Of a stretch of DNA of 64,000 nt, positions 45,473 through 54,194 are shown piece after piece. Location: assembly GCA_030425425.1 (NCBI GenBank), contig JAUIAO010000016.1:1-64000 (forward strand), written 5' to 3'. Every line of letters starts with the position of its first letter. The first letter of the stretch is position 1. The notes under the pieces were generated by a model. The model saw nothing but the letters and a program-made list of their open reading frames with translations. It did no database searches and was not told the DNA's origin. The stretch is from Bacteroidia bacterium (GTDB lineage: Bacteria > Bacteroidota > Bacteroidia > Cytophagales > Cyclobacteriaceae). The position numbers were made by a program, and so were the translations under genes.

Positions 45473-48400
45473 ATGTCCACCAAGCAGCTTCTATCCTATT
45501 TTAGTCTGATTATATTGTTCTCTTGGCAGATGGCTACTGCCCAGCTTCACCACACCAATACATTCCGTTCTTCAGACGGTCTTGATACTGACATTATCAA
45601 GTGTATCACTCAGGATAGTATCGGTTTTATCTGGATCGGGACGGATGATGGACTTTTCAGATACGATGGATTTCGATTTAAAAGGTACTCAAATGCTGCC
45701 ACCAGCAAGTTTTTTAAAGATTTTTTTAAAACTTCTGATGGACGATTACTGGCCATTCATGACCTGGGCATAATTGAGATCAAGAGTGGCATAATGAAGT
45801 CAGAATTCATCCAATTCCTGCCCGGAGAAAGAACAATCACAGAGGGAGCCTTGTGGTATCCAAAGAAGATTTTTGAAGACAGCCATGGTTATTTATGGAT
45901 TTCCGAACCTCAAAGTGTGGTGAGATATAAAAATGGTGAATTCAGAAGGTTCCAGTTTGATTCAAAATACAACTCCTCGTCGTTTGTTCGCTCTTTCAAC
46001 TTCCTGCAAACAGACGAAAATCATCTGGCAATTGTTAGTAACACCGGCCATTTTTTGACTTACAATTATCAGTCATCTAGGATTACACCTCTTAATGACA
46101 AACAGTCGGATTTTGTTATTTATGATATTTTTCAAGCCTTCAACAACACATATTTAGGCACTGATCAGGGTCTTAAAACTTTGAAGATTGATAGTTTGAA
46201 CTATGAAATTAAAAGCATCCGGCTTGATAAACTTCCGCTAAATTTCTCGATCAGAGATATTGTAAAAATCGGAGGTGATCAATTATTGCTATGTGGTGAT
46301 CAGAATAATACCACTATAGTTTATAAATCTGGAAAAAATTATCAGGCCAGTCAGATTTCAAAAAACGACATTTTCGTGAATCAGGCATATAAAGCCAGAG
46401 ACGGTTCTATTTGGTTAAGTACAGACAGAGGAGTGATGGTGTATAATGAACCTATTTTTAAACCGATTCCACTCGACGACCTGAATCAATACATAGAATG
46501 CATCATCCCATTAGAAAATCAGAACGAACTACTTATGCTTAATAAGGCAGCTGTTTATGCTATTGATTCAAAAAGTAATGATATAACTCGATTAGCCGGA
46601 TCAACTTCAGATTACTTTTTAAGTGGTGATGCTACAAATGACTATCAGTATGTCAGCAGCACCTATTCCATTGTTAAAATAGACAGGGATAGAATTCTGA
46701 ACAGGAAAGATTTTAGCGATCGAGGACGCTACATTTTTAATGTGCTGGCAGACAAGAATGAAGATATTTGGATTAGCCAAGAGGCAACAGTGGGTTTAAA
46801 ACTGATCAATAAAAATGACTTATCATTTACAACCTATGCAGAATCAAAAGGGCTAACTGAAGAAGTAACCTCGATCACTTCAACTGAAATGGGGATCTAT
46901 GTGGCTTGTCCTGATGGCAACAATCCTTTGTTTTTCAAATCTTACAATAATGACCATTTTCAAGCACTTCAGGTGAACTTTCCGAACAAATACCAGCTTG
47001 GGTTAACCATAGAAGCCATTGCTTCTTTAGATTCAATCACTTGGCTAGGAACCAACTATGGCTTATTCAAATACTATCGGGGCGAATTGAGCAAAATGCA
47101 GATTGCATCTGCAATAGACAATAATGCGATCAGAATATTACAACTGGATGGAAACAACCTTTGGATAGGCGCTACTTCTGGATTAATACGCTACGATCTT
47201 ATTTCAAAAGATTACGCACACTTTACAGAAAGTTCTGGTTTACCAGTCAACACCATTAATACTCAGTGTTTTCAAGTGTATGACGACAAGATTTGGGTTG
47301 GTACCTCAGAAGGCTTGGCATATGCTGACTATATGAAAAACGAACCCTTTTTGGAGAGTTCTGCCCCCACAGTATTGGAAGTAAGTATAAATGGCTCCAA
47401 ACCCACAAAATCGCTGGACAATGTCTCCGTAGACTATAACACAAGTCTGGAGATATTATTTTCAGCCCTTACTTATCCCAATAGCGACATTCAGTATAGT
47501 TACAAGCTAGACAACAACGAATGGAGTTCACCAGAAAATCTCAATTCAATAAATCTCAATCAATATTCTCCAGGATATCATACACTTCAGATCAAATCTA
47601 AAAGAATGGGAAACTATAAATGGAGTGAGTCCACAACCTTTCACTTCGAAGTAAATCCCCCTTTTTATAAAACGCCGATTTTCATCTTGTTTGTCTCCAT
47701 CGTATTAGTTGGAGCGATATTGACTACCCTGACTATTACCAGGGGCATAGAGCAAAAGAGACAAGCCAATCTCAAAATGATGGTTGATGAGCAAACTAAG
47801 GAACTTAGTGAAATCAAAAGTAACCTGGAAATTGCCGTTAAAGACAGAACAGCCGAGCTGGAAATGGCCATGACGAAACTCAAAGAGACCCAGAATCATT
47901 TGATACAAGCTGAAAAAATGGCTTCTCTTGGTGTACTTACGGCTGGAATAGCCCATGAAATCAATAATCCGGTAAACTACCTCAAAGGTGGTCTTTATAG
48001 TCTGGAGAAGTTGATCATCGAAACCGAAAAGCTCAAAGAAGATCCAGAAACTTTTGAGCAATTACAGGAAGTCATGGGTTTCATGAAACTGGGAATGGAT
48101 AGAATCACCCATATTGTGAATGGATTAGGGAGATACAGCAGAAAGGAATCTGAAGAAATGCGCCCGTGTAACTTGCATGAAATCATTGATAACAGCTTAT
48201 TGATATTGGAGCACGAGCTTAAAGACAAATTAGAAGTTGTTAAAAAACTAGAGGCACAGCAATTCAAAATTGTTGGAGACGAAGGAACATTACACCAGCT
48301 TTTTGTAAATCTTGTTACTAATGCCATTCATGCAACCAGTGACTTTAATCAATTAATTATCAGAACATATAATTCTGATAATGAACGAATTACTGTAGAA

Positions 48401-48604
48401 ATTCAAGATAATGGATCCGGGATACCCAAGGAGATAATGGACAAACTATTTGATCCTTTTTATACTACTAAAGCTCCTGGTGTAGGCACAGGTCTAGGTC
48501 TATTCATTGCAAAAAGAGTGGTCACAGAACACGATGGAAGTATTGATTTTATCTCTGAAATAGACGTTGGAACTACGGTTTTTATTACTTTTAATATAGC
48601 CTAG
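45473..48604 (+). CDS. Two-component sensor histidine kinase with periplasmic beta-propeller sensor
   Basis: 1043 residues with a signal peptide (MSTKQLLSYFSLIILFSW...). Residues ~25-635 are two-component regulator propeller repeats (DSIGFIWIGTDDGLFRYDG, DGSIWLSTDRGVMVYNE, DDKIWVGTSEGLAYAD); a Y_Y_Y domain follows (~650-725). After one membrane helix (PIFILFVSIVLVGAILTTL) come a coiled coil and the kinase core: H-box AGIAHEINNPVNYLKGG, N-box LVTNAIHA, GSGIP, and GVGTGLGLFIAKRVV. Unlike SusR-like hybrid regulators it has no receiver or AraC output; a separate receiver protein starts 11 bases later. Its ligand is unknown. Confidence 0.9.
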   Translation: MSTKQLLSYFSLIILFSWQMATAQLHHTNTFRSSDGLDTDIIKCITQDSIGFIWIGTDDGLFRYDGFRFKRYSNAATSKFFKDFFKTSDGRLLAIHDLGIIEIKSGIMKSEFIQFLPGERTITEGALWYPKKIFEDSHGYLWISEPQSVVRYKNGEFRRFQFDSKYNSSSFVRSFNFLQTDENHLAIVSNTGHFLTYNYQSSRITPLNDKQSDFVIYDIFQAFNNTYLGTDQGLKTLKIDSLNYEIKSIRLDKLPLNFSIRDIVKIGGDQLLLCGDQNNTTIVYKSGKNYQASQISKNDIFVNQAYKARDGSIWLSTDRGVMVYNEPIFKPIPLDDLNQYIECIIPLENQNELLMLNKAAVYAIDSKSNDITRLAGSTSDYFLSGDATNDYQYVSSTYSIVKIDRDRILNRKDFSDRGRYIFNVLADKNEDIWISQEATVGLKLINKNDLSFTTYAESKGLTEEVTSITSTEMGIYVACPDGNNPLFFKSYNNDHFQALQVNFPNKYQLGLTIEAIASLDSITWLGTNYGLFKYYRGELSKMQIASAIDNNAIRILQLDGNNLWIGATSGLIRYDLISKDYAHFTESSGLPVNTINTQCFQVYDDKIWVGTSEGLAYADYMKNEPFLESSAPTVLEVSINGSKPTKSLDNVSVDYNTSLEILFSALTYPNSDIQYSYKLDNNEWSSPENLNSINLNQYSPGYHTLQIKSKRMGNYKWSESTTFHFEVNPPFYKTPIFILFVSIVLVGAILTTLTITRGIEQKRQANLKMMVDEQTKELSEIKSNLEIAVKDRTAELEMAMTKLKETQNHLIQAEKMASLGVLTAGIAHEINNPVNYLKGGLYSLEKLIIETEKLKEDPETFEQLQEVMGFMKLGMDRITHIVNGLGRYSRKESEEMRPCNLHEIIDNSLLILEHELKDKLEVVKKLEAQQFKIVGDEGTLHQLFVNLVTNAIHATSDFNQLIIRTYNSDNERITVEIQDNGSGIPKEIMDKLFDPFYTTKAPGVGTGLGLFIAKRVVTEHDGSIDFISEIDVGTTVFITFNIA

Positions 48605-48615
48605 TTAAAACCCCG

Positions 48616-48978
48616 ATGTTAGCTAAAATACTTTACATAGACGATGAGTACCCAAACAGGATCATGTTTAAGCTTGCCTATCGCGGCGAACTTGATGTAA
48701 TTTTAGCTAAATCTGCAGATGAAGCCTTGACACTCTTGAAAGAAAATCCTGACATTGAAATTGTCATAACCGATATGAGAATGCCCAAAAAAGATGGATT
48801 ACAACTCGTCTCTGAAGCTCGTCTGCTAAATGACAAAATACCTTATTGTTTATTGACAGGATTTGGTGTTACTCCAGAAATTCAAAATGCACTTGATTCA
48901 AAACTAATCGACCAGTATTTCAAAAAGCCTTTTGAAAAGGATCAGATTCTGAATTATATTAAAAAAAATGTGGCTTAA
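48616..48978 (+). CDS. Stand-alone response-regulator receiver (CheY-like)
   Basis: 120 residues, receiver domain only. The phospho-acceptor is Asp53 (VITDMRMP), with the acidic pair Asp9-Asp10 (YIDDEYPN), Thr81 (LLTGF) and Lys104 (FKKPF). With no output domain it must act by protein contact or by phosphorelay. It starts 11 bases after the propeller kinase and is its likely partner. It converges on the LytTR regulator with only four bases between stops. Confidence 0.92.
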   Translation: MLAKILYIDDEYPNRIMFKLAYRGELDVILAKSADEALTLLKENPDIEIVITDMRMPKKDGLQLVSEARLLNDKIPYCLLTGFGVTPEIQNALDSKLIDQYFKKPFEKDQILNYIKKNVA

Positions 48979-48982
48979 TAGT

Positions 48983-49747
48983 TTATCGATCAAGCCAAAG
49001 CTTAAAATCCCCTACTCGTTCTCTTGCCACGATCACCTGATCATCTGTAAATCCATCAATTTTTACTTCTAAACGTGAATTAGTGAAAGCAACCATGTCT
49101 GTTGCAAAATCAATATTTACCAGATATTTGCGACTGATTCTGAAAAAATCTCTCGGATTAAGCAATTCCTCTACTCGATCCATCGTGTAATCCACAAGAT
49201 ACCTCCTATGATCAACAGTGAATAAATAGGTTCCTTTATCCTGGCTAAAGACTATCTGCACGTCTTTCACAGATAAAGACTTTAAGTGATCCCCTACTTT
49301 TACCACAAATCGCTCTTTTCCATTCGGACTCAGTGTCTTCATCAATCGATTTAAACCATGATTTGAAGCTTTTTGAGGACTTTCATTTCTCGACTGTCTA
49401 AACTTCTCAAACTTATCAATCGCTGAAGCCAGTTCTTCAGCATCAATTGGCTTGAGGAGATAATCAATACTGTTTTGCTTAAATGCCTGCAAAGTATAAT
49501 CATCGTAGGCTGTAGTGAAGATCAACGGCACTTCCAGGTTAATTTGATCGAATATGTCAAAAGACAATCCATCGGCCAATTGAATATCAATAAAAATCAA
49601 ATCCGGCTTGAGAGGTGGCAATGAGGTGACGGCAGATTCTATCGAGTCCAAACACACCATACAGTGATACTCCGGCCTCAATTCGGCAATGAGCTTTTTA
49701 AGCCGGTTTGATGCCAGCTTTTCGTCTTCTATGATGATATACTTCAT
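48983..49747 (-). CDS. LytTR-family response regulator
   Basis: 254 residues. The N-terminal receiver has Asp8, the phospho-acceptor Asp54 (IFIDIQLADG), and KPID for the Lys. The C-terminal ~100 residues form a LytTR DNA-binding domain (FVVKVGDHLKSLSVKDVQIVF ... DFFRISRKYLVNIDF). It is the last gene of the TonB-receptor operon; its ATG overlaps the kinase stop by four bases, so the two form one two-component system. It may regulate its own operon. Confidence 0.92.
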   Translation of the reverse strand: MKYIIIEDEKLASNRLKKLIAELRPEYHCMVCLDSIESAVTSLPPLKPDLIFIDIQLADGLSFDIFDQINLEVPLIFTTAYDDYTLQAFKQNSIDYLLKPIDAEELASAIDKFEKFRQSRNESPQKASNHGLNRLMKTLSPNGKERFVVKVGDHLKSLSVKDVQIVFSQDKGTYLFTVDHRRYLVDYTMDRVEELLNPRDFFRISRKYLVNIDFATDMVAFTNSRLEVKIDGFTDDQVIVARERVGDFKLWLDR

Positions 49748-50787
49748 TTCTGGATTTTTAAAATTGGGAGTACAACCTTGAATTCATTTTTATTTTTACT
49801 GATGTTCACTTGCTTATCAGTTAGATATTGATATCTGTTTTTCAGATTTTCAAGTCCTATTCCTGTAGAGTCTTTGGTAAGCTTTTCCTGAATCGTATTA
49901 GATACAATGACTGATTGATTATGTACACTTACCCGTACGGTCAGAGGTTTCGCATCCGAAACTACATTATGTTTTATCGCATTTTCCAGTAGTAGCTGCA
50001 TAGCCAATGGAGGCACCATTCCTTCACGGTGATCCAGCTCCATTTCTAGTCTAAGATTGTCACCAAATCTGATTTGCTGCAAAAAAGCGTAGTTCTCTAA
50101 AAATGCCAGCTCGTCATTCACACTCACCAATTCCTGATCTTTCGTCTCCAAAACATATCGATACACTTGTGACATTTTATGAATAAACTTCACTGCCTTG
50201 GATTGATCTTCATATACCAATTCACTTAGCACATTTAACGAATTGAAAAGAAAATGTGGATTTACCTGATTCTTCAATGATTCGTATTGTGATTTTAAAT
50301 TCTCATTTTTCAATTTCTCTACTTCTACAGCCGTTTCCTTCCATTGTAAAAGGAAAGCTCTGCCGTGCATCACAGCATTGATGAATACTGTTACTGTGAT
50401 TGGAATTACAAAAGTAGCCCAGCCAAATCGTGACCATAATTCTGATGCGGTATAATTACCAAATATCACATGAGCCACCATATAAATTGAAACTGTAACA
50501 ATCATCACGTAAACGATTGAAATGGATAATGCCAAAAGCAATCTTTTAACTGGCTGATGATCCCATTCTATTCCTAATCTGTTCAGGTAGATTACCTGGT
50601 ATTCGCTCCCCTTCCAAAGAAACAACCAGTAAAAACCAGTTGTCAGGATATCTTTCAAGTCAAAACGTCCATTGAAGATATCCCCTTCAAAAAACATCTG
50701 CTGAAATAACCCACCAAGACAGACAATTAACACATATTGAAGAATTTCTTTATCCCATCTTTTGATTACGGGTGTTCCACTACTCAT
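49744..50787 (-). CDS. LytS/YehU-type sensor histidine kinase
   Basis: 347 residues. The N-terminal ~150 residues contain about four membrane helices (LLLALSISIVYVMIVTVSIYM, FVIPITVTVFINAVM). The kinase part is of the His_kinase (LytS-like) class: phospho-acceptor His in NQVNPHFLFNSLNVL, N-box MQLLLENAIKHNV, and STGIGLENLKNRYQYL. No periplasmic sensor domain is present, so the signal is probably sensed in the membrane or passed on by a partner. It overlaps by four bases with both neighbours. Confidence 0.9.
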   Translation of the reverse strand: MSSGTPVIKRWDKEILQYVLIVCLGGLFQQMFFEGDIFNGRFDLKDILTTGFYWLFLWKGSEYQVIYLNRLGIEWDHQPVKRLLLALSISIVYVMIVTVSIYMVAHVIFGNYTASELWSRFGWATFVIPITVTVFINAVMHGRAFLLQWKETAVEVEKLKNENLKSQYESLKNQVNPHFLFNSLNVLSELVYEDQSKAVKFIHKMSQVYRYVLETKDQELVSVNDELAFLENYAFLQQIRFGDNLRLEMELDHREGMVPPLAMQLLLENAIKHNVVSDAKPLTVRVSVHNQSVIVSNTIQEKLTKDSTGIGLENLKNRYQYLTDKQVNISKNKNEFKVVLPILKIQK

Positions 50788-51416
50788 TGTTCACAGTTTT
50801 TTAGGCTTACCTCAGCAGTCTGGAATCCCCAATCTGGAAGTATATTTTCATTTTTTTGTTCTTTCTCATAGAGTTCAATCGATTTTTGGTAAAGTTCACA
50901 GGCCTTATCAAACCCAATACCAAGAAACTGAGCTGTTCCATATTCCATCTGACCTAGAAACAAATGAGCTCTTGGATTTTCAGGGTTCATTTCAATGGCC
51001 TCATTGAACTTCCCAAAGATAATTGGAGAAAGGGTTTGTCCCCTTGTCGCAGGATCCAGAGAAAGCTGCAACATCATAATAAAACCTCGAAGAGCTATCG
51101 TCTCTGAGTTTTTTTCAATCTCATCAGCTTGATCCAATATCTCTAATGAGTTTTGAAGAAACTGCTCTTTTTCATCCACTTGCTCTTTTCTAAGTGCCAA
51201 AAATGCTGTCCCCAGAGATTGATAATATCGGGGAAGCCATTCTTCTGACTCCTTGTTGGCTACTCGTTCAAAATAATTTACTGCATTTTGATAATCTTCA
51301 GCTTTGTTACCCTCAGCAAACAACAACTGTTTGCCTTTCATTATTGCGCTTTCAAATTTACTCTCTCCTGTTGCAACTGATGCAACAAGAACAATCAGCA
51401 TCATCCCGATTTTCAT
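50784..51416 (-). CDS. Secreted TPR-like protein of the TonB-receptor operon
   Basis: 210 residues with a signal peptide (MKIGMMLIVLVASVATG). The rest is helical and TPR-like (DYQNAVNYFERVANKESEEW, NPENPRAHLFLGQMEYG, FDKACELYQKSIELYEKEQ). Probably periplasmic; may bind peptides or the receptor. It lies two bases after the DUF2141 gene's stop and overlaps the kinase by four bases. A role as signal-sensing partner of the kinase is plausible but unproven. Confidence 0.75.
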   Translation of the reverse strand: MKIGMMLIVLVASVATGESKFESAIMKGKQLLFAEGNKAEDYQNAVNYFERVANKESEEWLPRYYQSLGTAFLALRKEQVDEKEQFLQNSLEILDQADEIEKNSETIALRGFIMMLQLSLDPATRGQTLSPIIFGKFNEAIEMNPENPRAHLFLGQMEYGTAQFLGIGFDKACELYQKSIELYEKEQKNENILPDWGFQTAEVSLKNCEQ

Positions 51417-51418
51417 GA

Positions 51419-51835
51419 TTAATGTATTTTAATTGAGTGAAAGGTGTTTGATTCATTGACCTGAAAAACGGCCTCTTCATAATCTGCAGGTCCAAAACGT
51501 GAAGGAGCATCATTTGAAAATCCATAAGATTCAGTAGGGATTCCCATAAAGTTGCTGTCCATTTTGCCATTGTTATTCTTATCGTGATAAACAGAAATGG
51601 CATAAGCTCCTTTAGGCAACGAAAAGGATATCGAAACCTCCCCTTCCTTCATAATCGGACTGGAGGCATTGGCAAAAGTATTTTTCAAATAATCTTCTTT
51701 AGTATTAAATACTGCGACCATCACTTGCCCATCCGTGCTTTTTAAATTGGTAATTTTTAATTCAAGATCAATTTTCTCTTGTGACCATGCCTGAAAAGAC
51801 ATTATTGATAGAATGATTAGGGTTACTTTTTTCAT
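51419..51835 (-). CDS. DUF2141-family secreted protein
   Basis: 138 residues with a signal peptide (MKKVTLIILSIMSFQAWS). The mature part has the DUF2141 pattern: KITNLKSTDGQVMVAVFN, ISFSLPKGAYAISVYHDKNNNGKMD, PTESYGFSNDAPSRFGPADYEEAVFQV. The HDKNNNGKMD loop looks like a metal-binding (calcium-like) loop. Function of the family is unknown; members often sit beside TonB-dependent receptors, as here. Periplasmic. Confidence 0.88.
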   Translation of the reverse strand: MKKVTLIILSIMSFQAWSQEKIDLELKITNLKSTDGQVMVAVFNTKEDYLKNTFANASSPIMKEGEVSISFSLPKGAYAISVYHDKNNNGKMDSNFMGIPTESYGFSNDAPSRFGPADYEEAVFQVNESNTFHSIKIH

Positions 51836-51846
51836 AATGATAATGG

Positions 51847-53985
51847 TTATAGGTTTTCTAATTGATTATTAAATGTTCCAATGGTGATAAAGCAGCCAAT
51901 AAATAAAAATCGCTTAGCCGGCAACTGAATTGCTTCTGACTCAAACACACCAGCTTCATTTTGCTCCGGCGCATATCGATAGCCGAATATCTGCTCCACT
52001 CCTAATATATTGGTAGCAGACGCGTAGATGATCACTTTAGGATTGGGCAAGTAAGCCAGGTTGAAACTCAAATCATGATATGCCTTGGCTTTGCTTTCTA
52101 TAAACCCTTCCAAGTTTGGGTTTTCATAGGGTCTGCCAGAGCTGAAGCTGTAAGTAGCTCCCATCTGCGTCTTCCATCGAGTGAAAAATCGCTTTGCTAC
52201 AATGGATAAGTTATGTCCTGTCGCAAAAGTGGGAGTTGCATGTTCTGGATAGTCCTTATAAAGTCTCTCACTCTGCATCCATGAGTAGGACACCCAATAA
52301 TCCACGTACTTCAAAGTCTTGCGGTCTCTCCAGAAAATATCCAGACCATATGCGAATCCTTCACCGGCATTACTGAAAGTACTTGGGTCATATTGATCCT
52401 GATACCTGACTAAATGATTATAATCTTTACAATACGCTTCAGTTCTGAATATCCGATCATTCTTTATTTTTTGAAAGTTGAGTATGTAATGATTGGATTT
52501 CTCTGAATTAAAGTCGGAAGTAATTTTTAAATATTCGGCACCCGGTGTTTGATAAAATTGACCAGTAGCCAATGACAATTGGCTAAAATCATTCAGTTTA
52601 TAAGCCATCGAAACTCTGGGTGAAAAAGTGGTCGATTCGATAGCATTTTCATACTCACCTCTCATACCCAGCCTGACAGCAATTTGTTCATTCAGATAAT
52701 GGCTCAATTCCGAATAAACAGAGGGATTGAATTTTTCGAAACTAGATTTATCAAATGTGTTGACCTCTTCATCAAACTGCTCTGTGAAAATTTCCGCACC
52801 TGAATTAAGGTGTGTTTTACTAGAAAATTCGTGTACAAATTTGGCTTTAAAATGTTGATTGACAGTCGGATTTTCTACGCTCAGCTCATTATAGCGAATC
52901 TGATTATAGTCTTGTGTTCTGGAGTAACCAATATATAATTGATCAGTTTCCCCAACAGGAAGATTGATTGACACATTACCATAAATATTCTGATTTTGCA
53001 ATCTGACTGTTTCTCTTCCACTTTGAGTGGTTATAGTTGATCGGTCAAATCCAAAATTAGAACTGTTCCCCATCACCAAACCCTTAATTGTGGCTCCACT
53101 TTGAAGTTTCTTCGCATAAGAAACTAATCCGGTGAAGCCTTGACTATCTCCTGTCCAATCAATCCTCTGAGGAATTAACTGATAATATGGTGTCAGGTTT
53201 GTATAACCAATGTTAGCATGAATAGTCTGATCTTTCCATGTTCTGGCAACATCTGTTTCAAATCCAACTGACATTAGTGAGACATCTATTTTGTTTTCAG
53301 CGCCCACATCTTTAGTGTTCAGGATCAGCGTAGATGATAATGCCTGGCCAAATTCCGCTGAGTAGCCACCTGTGCTAAAGAATGTTCCCTTAAAGAGAAA
53401 TGGCGAGAATCTACTTCTCGATGGTACTCCTGTTGAAGTGGCACTGTAATAGTTGGCTGCTTCTACGCCATCCACAAATATTTTGGTTTCTTCTGCTGTC
53501 CCGCCCCGAACGAACAATCGTCCTGACTCTCCCACCTTTTGTGTACCTGGCAAAGTGGTAAGCGCTCCGGTAATATCGGCAGTGGCTCCTGCTGTTGTAG
53601 CGATATCTAGACTCTTTAATACCACAACTCTTTTCTTATCGCTCGTTTCAAAACTCCCCGCTGTGATCGTCACCGCCTCTAGATCATTAAAGGACTCTTT
53701 TAGTTTGAAAACTAGCTCTACATTCACAGATAAATCAATTGTTTCTTCTATTGATTCGTATCCAACAAATGTTACGACGATCCGCCTTTGACCTTTTTCA
53801 TATGTTTCAAACTGAAACTTACCCTTACTGTCAGTCGTCGCTCCATCATATGTATCCTTCAGATAAACATTCGCTCCAATCAGGCCTTCACCATTCTGAT
53901 CAGCAACAACTCCCGAGACTCTAATTTGCGCTGTGGCATTAAATCCCAATAAAACGAAGAAAAATAAATAGACCTTTTGAAACAT
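51847..53985 (-). CDS. TonB-dependent outer-membrane receptor with carboxypeptidase-like N-terminal domain
   Basis: 712 residues with a signal peptide (MFQKVYLFFFVLLGFNATAQ). Residues ~22-110 are a carboxypeptidase-like regulatory domain (VADQNGEGLIGANVYLKDT ... KGKFQFETYEKGQRRIVVTF). A plug follows (KSLDIATTAGATADITGALTTLPG ... SGRLFVRGGTAEETKIFVDG), then a barrel. First gene of an operon with DUF2141, TPR-like, kinase and LytTR genes. The substrate is not apparent. Import would be powered by ExbB/ExbD and TonB. Confidence 0.9.
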   Translation of the reverse strand: MFQKVYLFFFVLLGFNATAQIRVSGVVADQNGEGLIGANVYLKDTYDGATTDSKGKFQFETYEKGQRRIVVTFVGYESIEETIDLSVNVELVFKLKESFNDLEAVTITAGSFETSDKKRVVVLKSLDIATTAGATADITGALTTLPGTQKVGESGRLFVRGGTAEETKIFVDGVEAANYYSATSTGVPSRSRFSPFLFKGTFFSTGGYSAEFGQALSSTLILNTKDVGAENKIDVSLMSVGFETDVARTWKDQTIHANIGYTNLTPYYQLIPQRIDWTGDSQGFTGLVSYAKKLQSGATIKGLVMGNSSNFGFDRSTITTQSGRETVRLQNQNIYGNVSINLPVGETDQLYIGYSRTQDYNQIRYNELSVENPTVNQHFKAKFVHEFSSKTHLNSGAEIFTEQFDEEVNTFDKSSFEKFNPSVYSELSHYLNEQIAVRLGMRGEYENAIESTTFSPRVSMAYKLNDFSQLSLATGQFYQTPGAEYLKITSDFNSEKSNHYILNFQKIKNDRIFRTEAYCKDYNHLVRYQDQYDPSTFSNAGEGFAYGLDIFWRDRKTLKYVDYWVSYSWMQSERLYKDYPEHATPTFATGHNLSIVAKRFFTRWKTQMGATYSFSSGRPYENPNLEGFIESKAKAYHDLSFNLAYLPNPKVIIYASATNILGVEQIFGYRYAPEQNEAGVFESEAIQLPAKRFLFIGCFITIGTFNNQLENL

Positions 53986-54113
53986 GTCCTTTTAGTTTTG
54001 TTGATTCAAAAGTGATGTCTGGGAGATGCTTTATAAATTCTGATATGCTGAATTGTTGAATTTTCAGGACGAATTGTATGCCAGAATGAAAATCCAAAAA
54101 CTTTTTAATTTTA

Positions 54114-54166
54114 TTATGCATGCATACCATATTTTATTATATCTTTGAAATAGTATGCATGCATAA
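54114..54166 (+). promoter_or_regulatory. Double palindromic operator around a promoter (acyl-CoA dehydrogenase)
   Basis: TTATGCATGCATAC (54114-54127) and its inverted copy GTATGCATGCATAA (54153-54166) share the perfect 12-bp palindrome TATGCATGCATA; centres are 39 bp apart. Between them is TATCTTTG (54140-54147), which fits the Bacteroidota -7 box TAnnTTTG. A dimeric repressor bound at both sites would bracket the promoter of the gene starting at 54195. The regulator is not encoded next door. Confidence 0.65.
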
Positions 54167-54194
54167 CATAAATCATTAATCGCATTATCACAAA

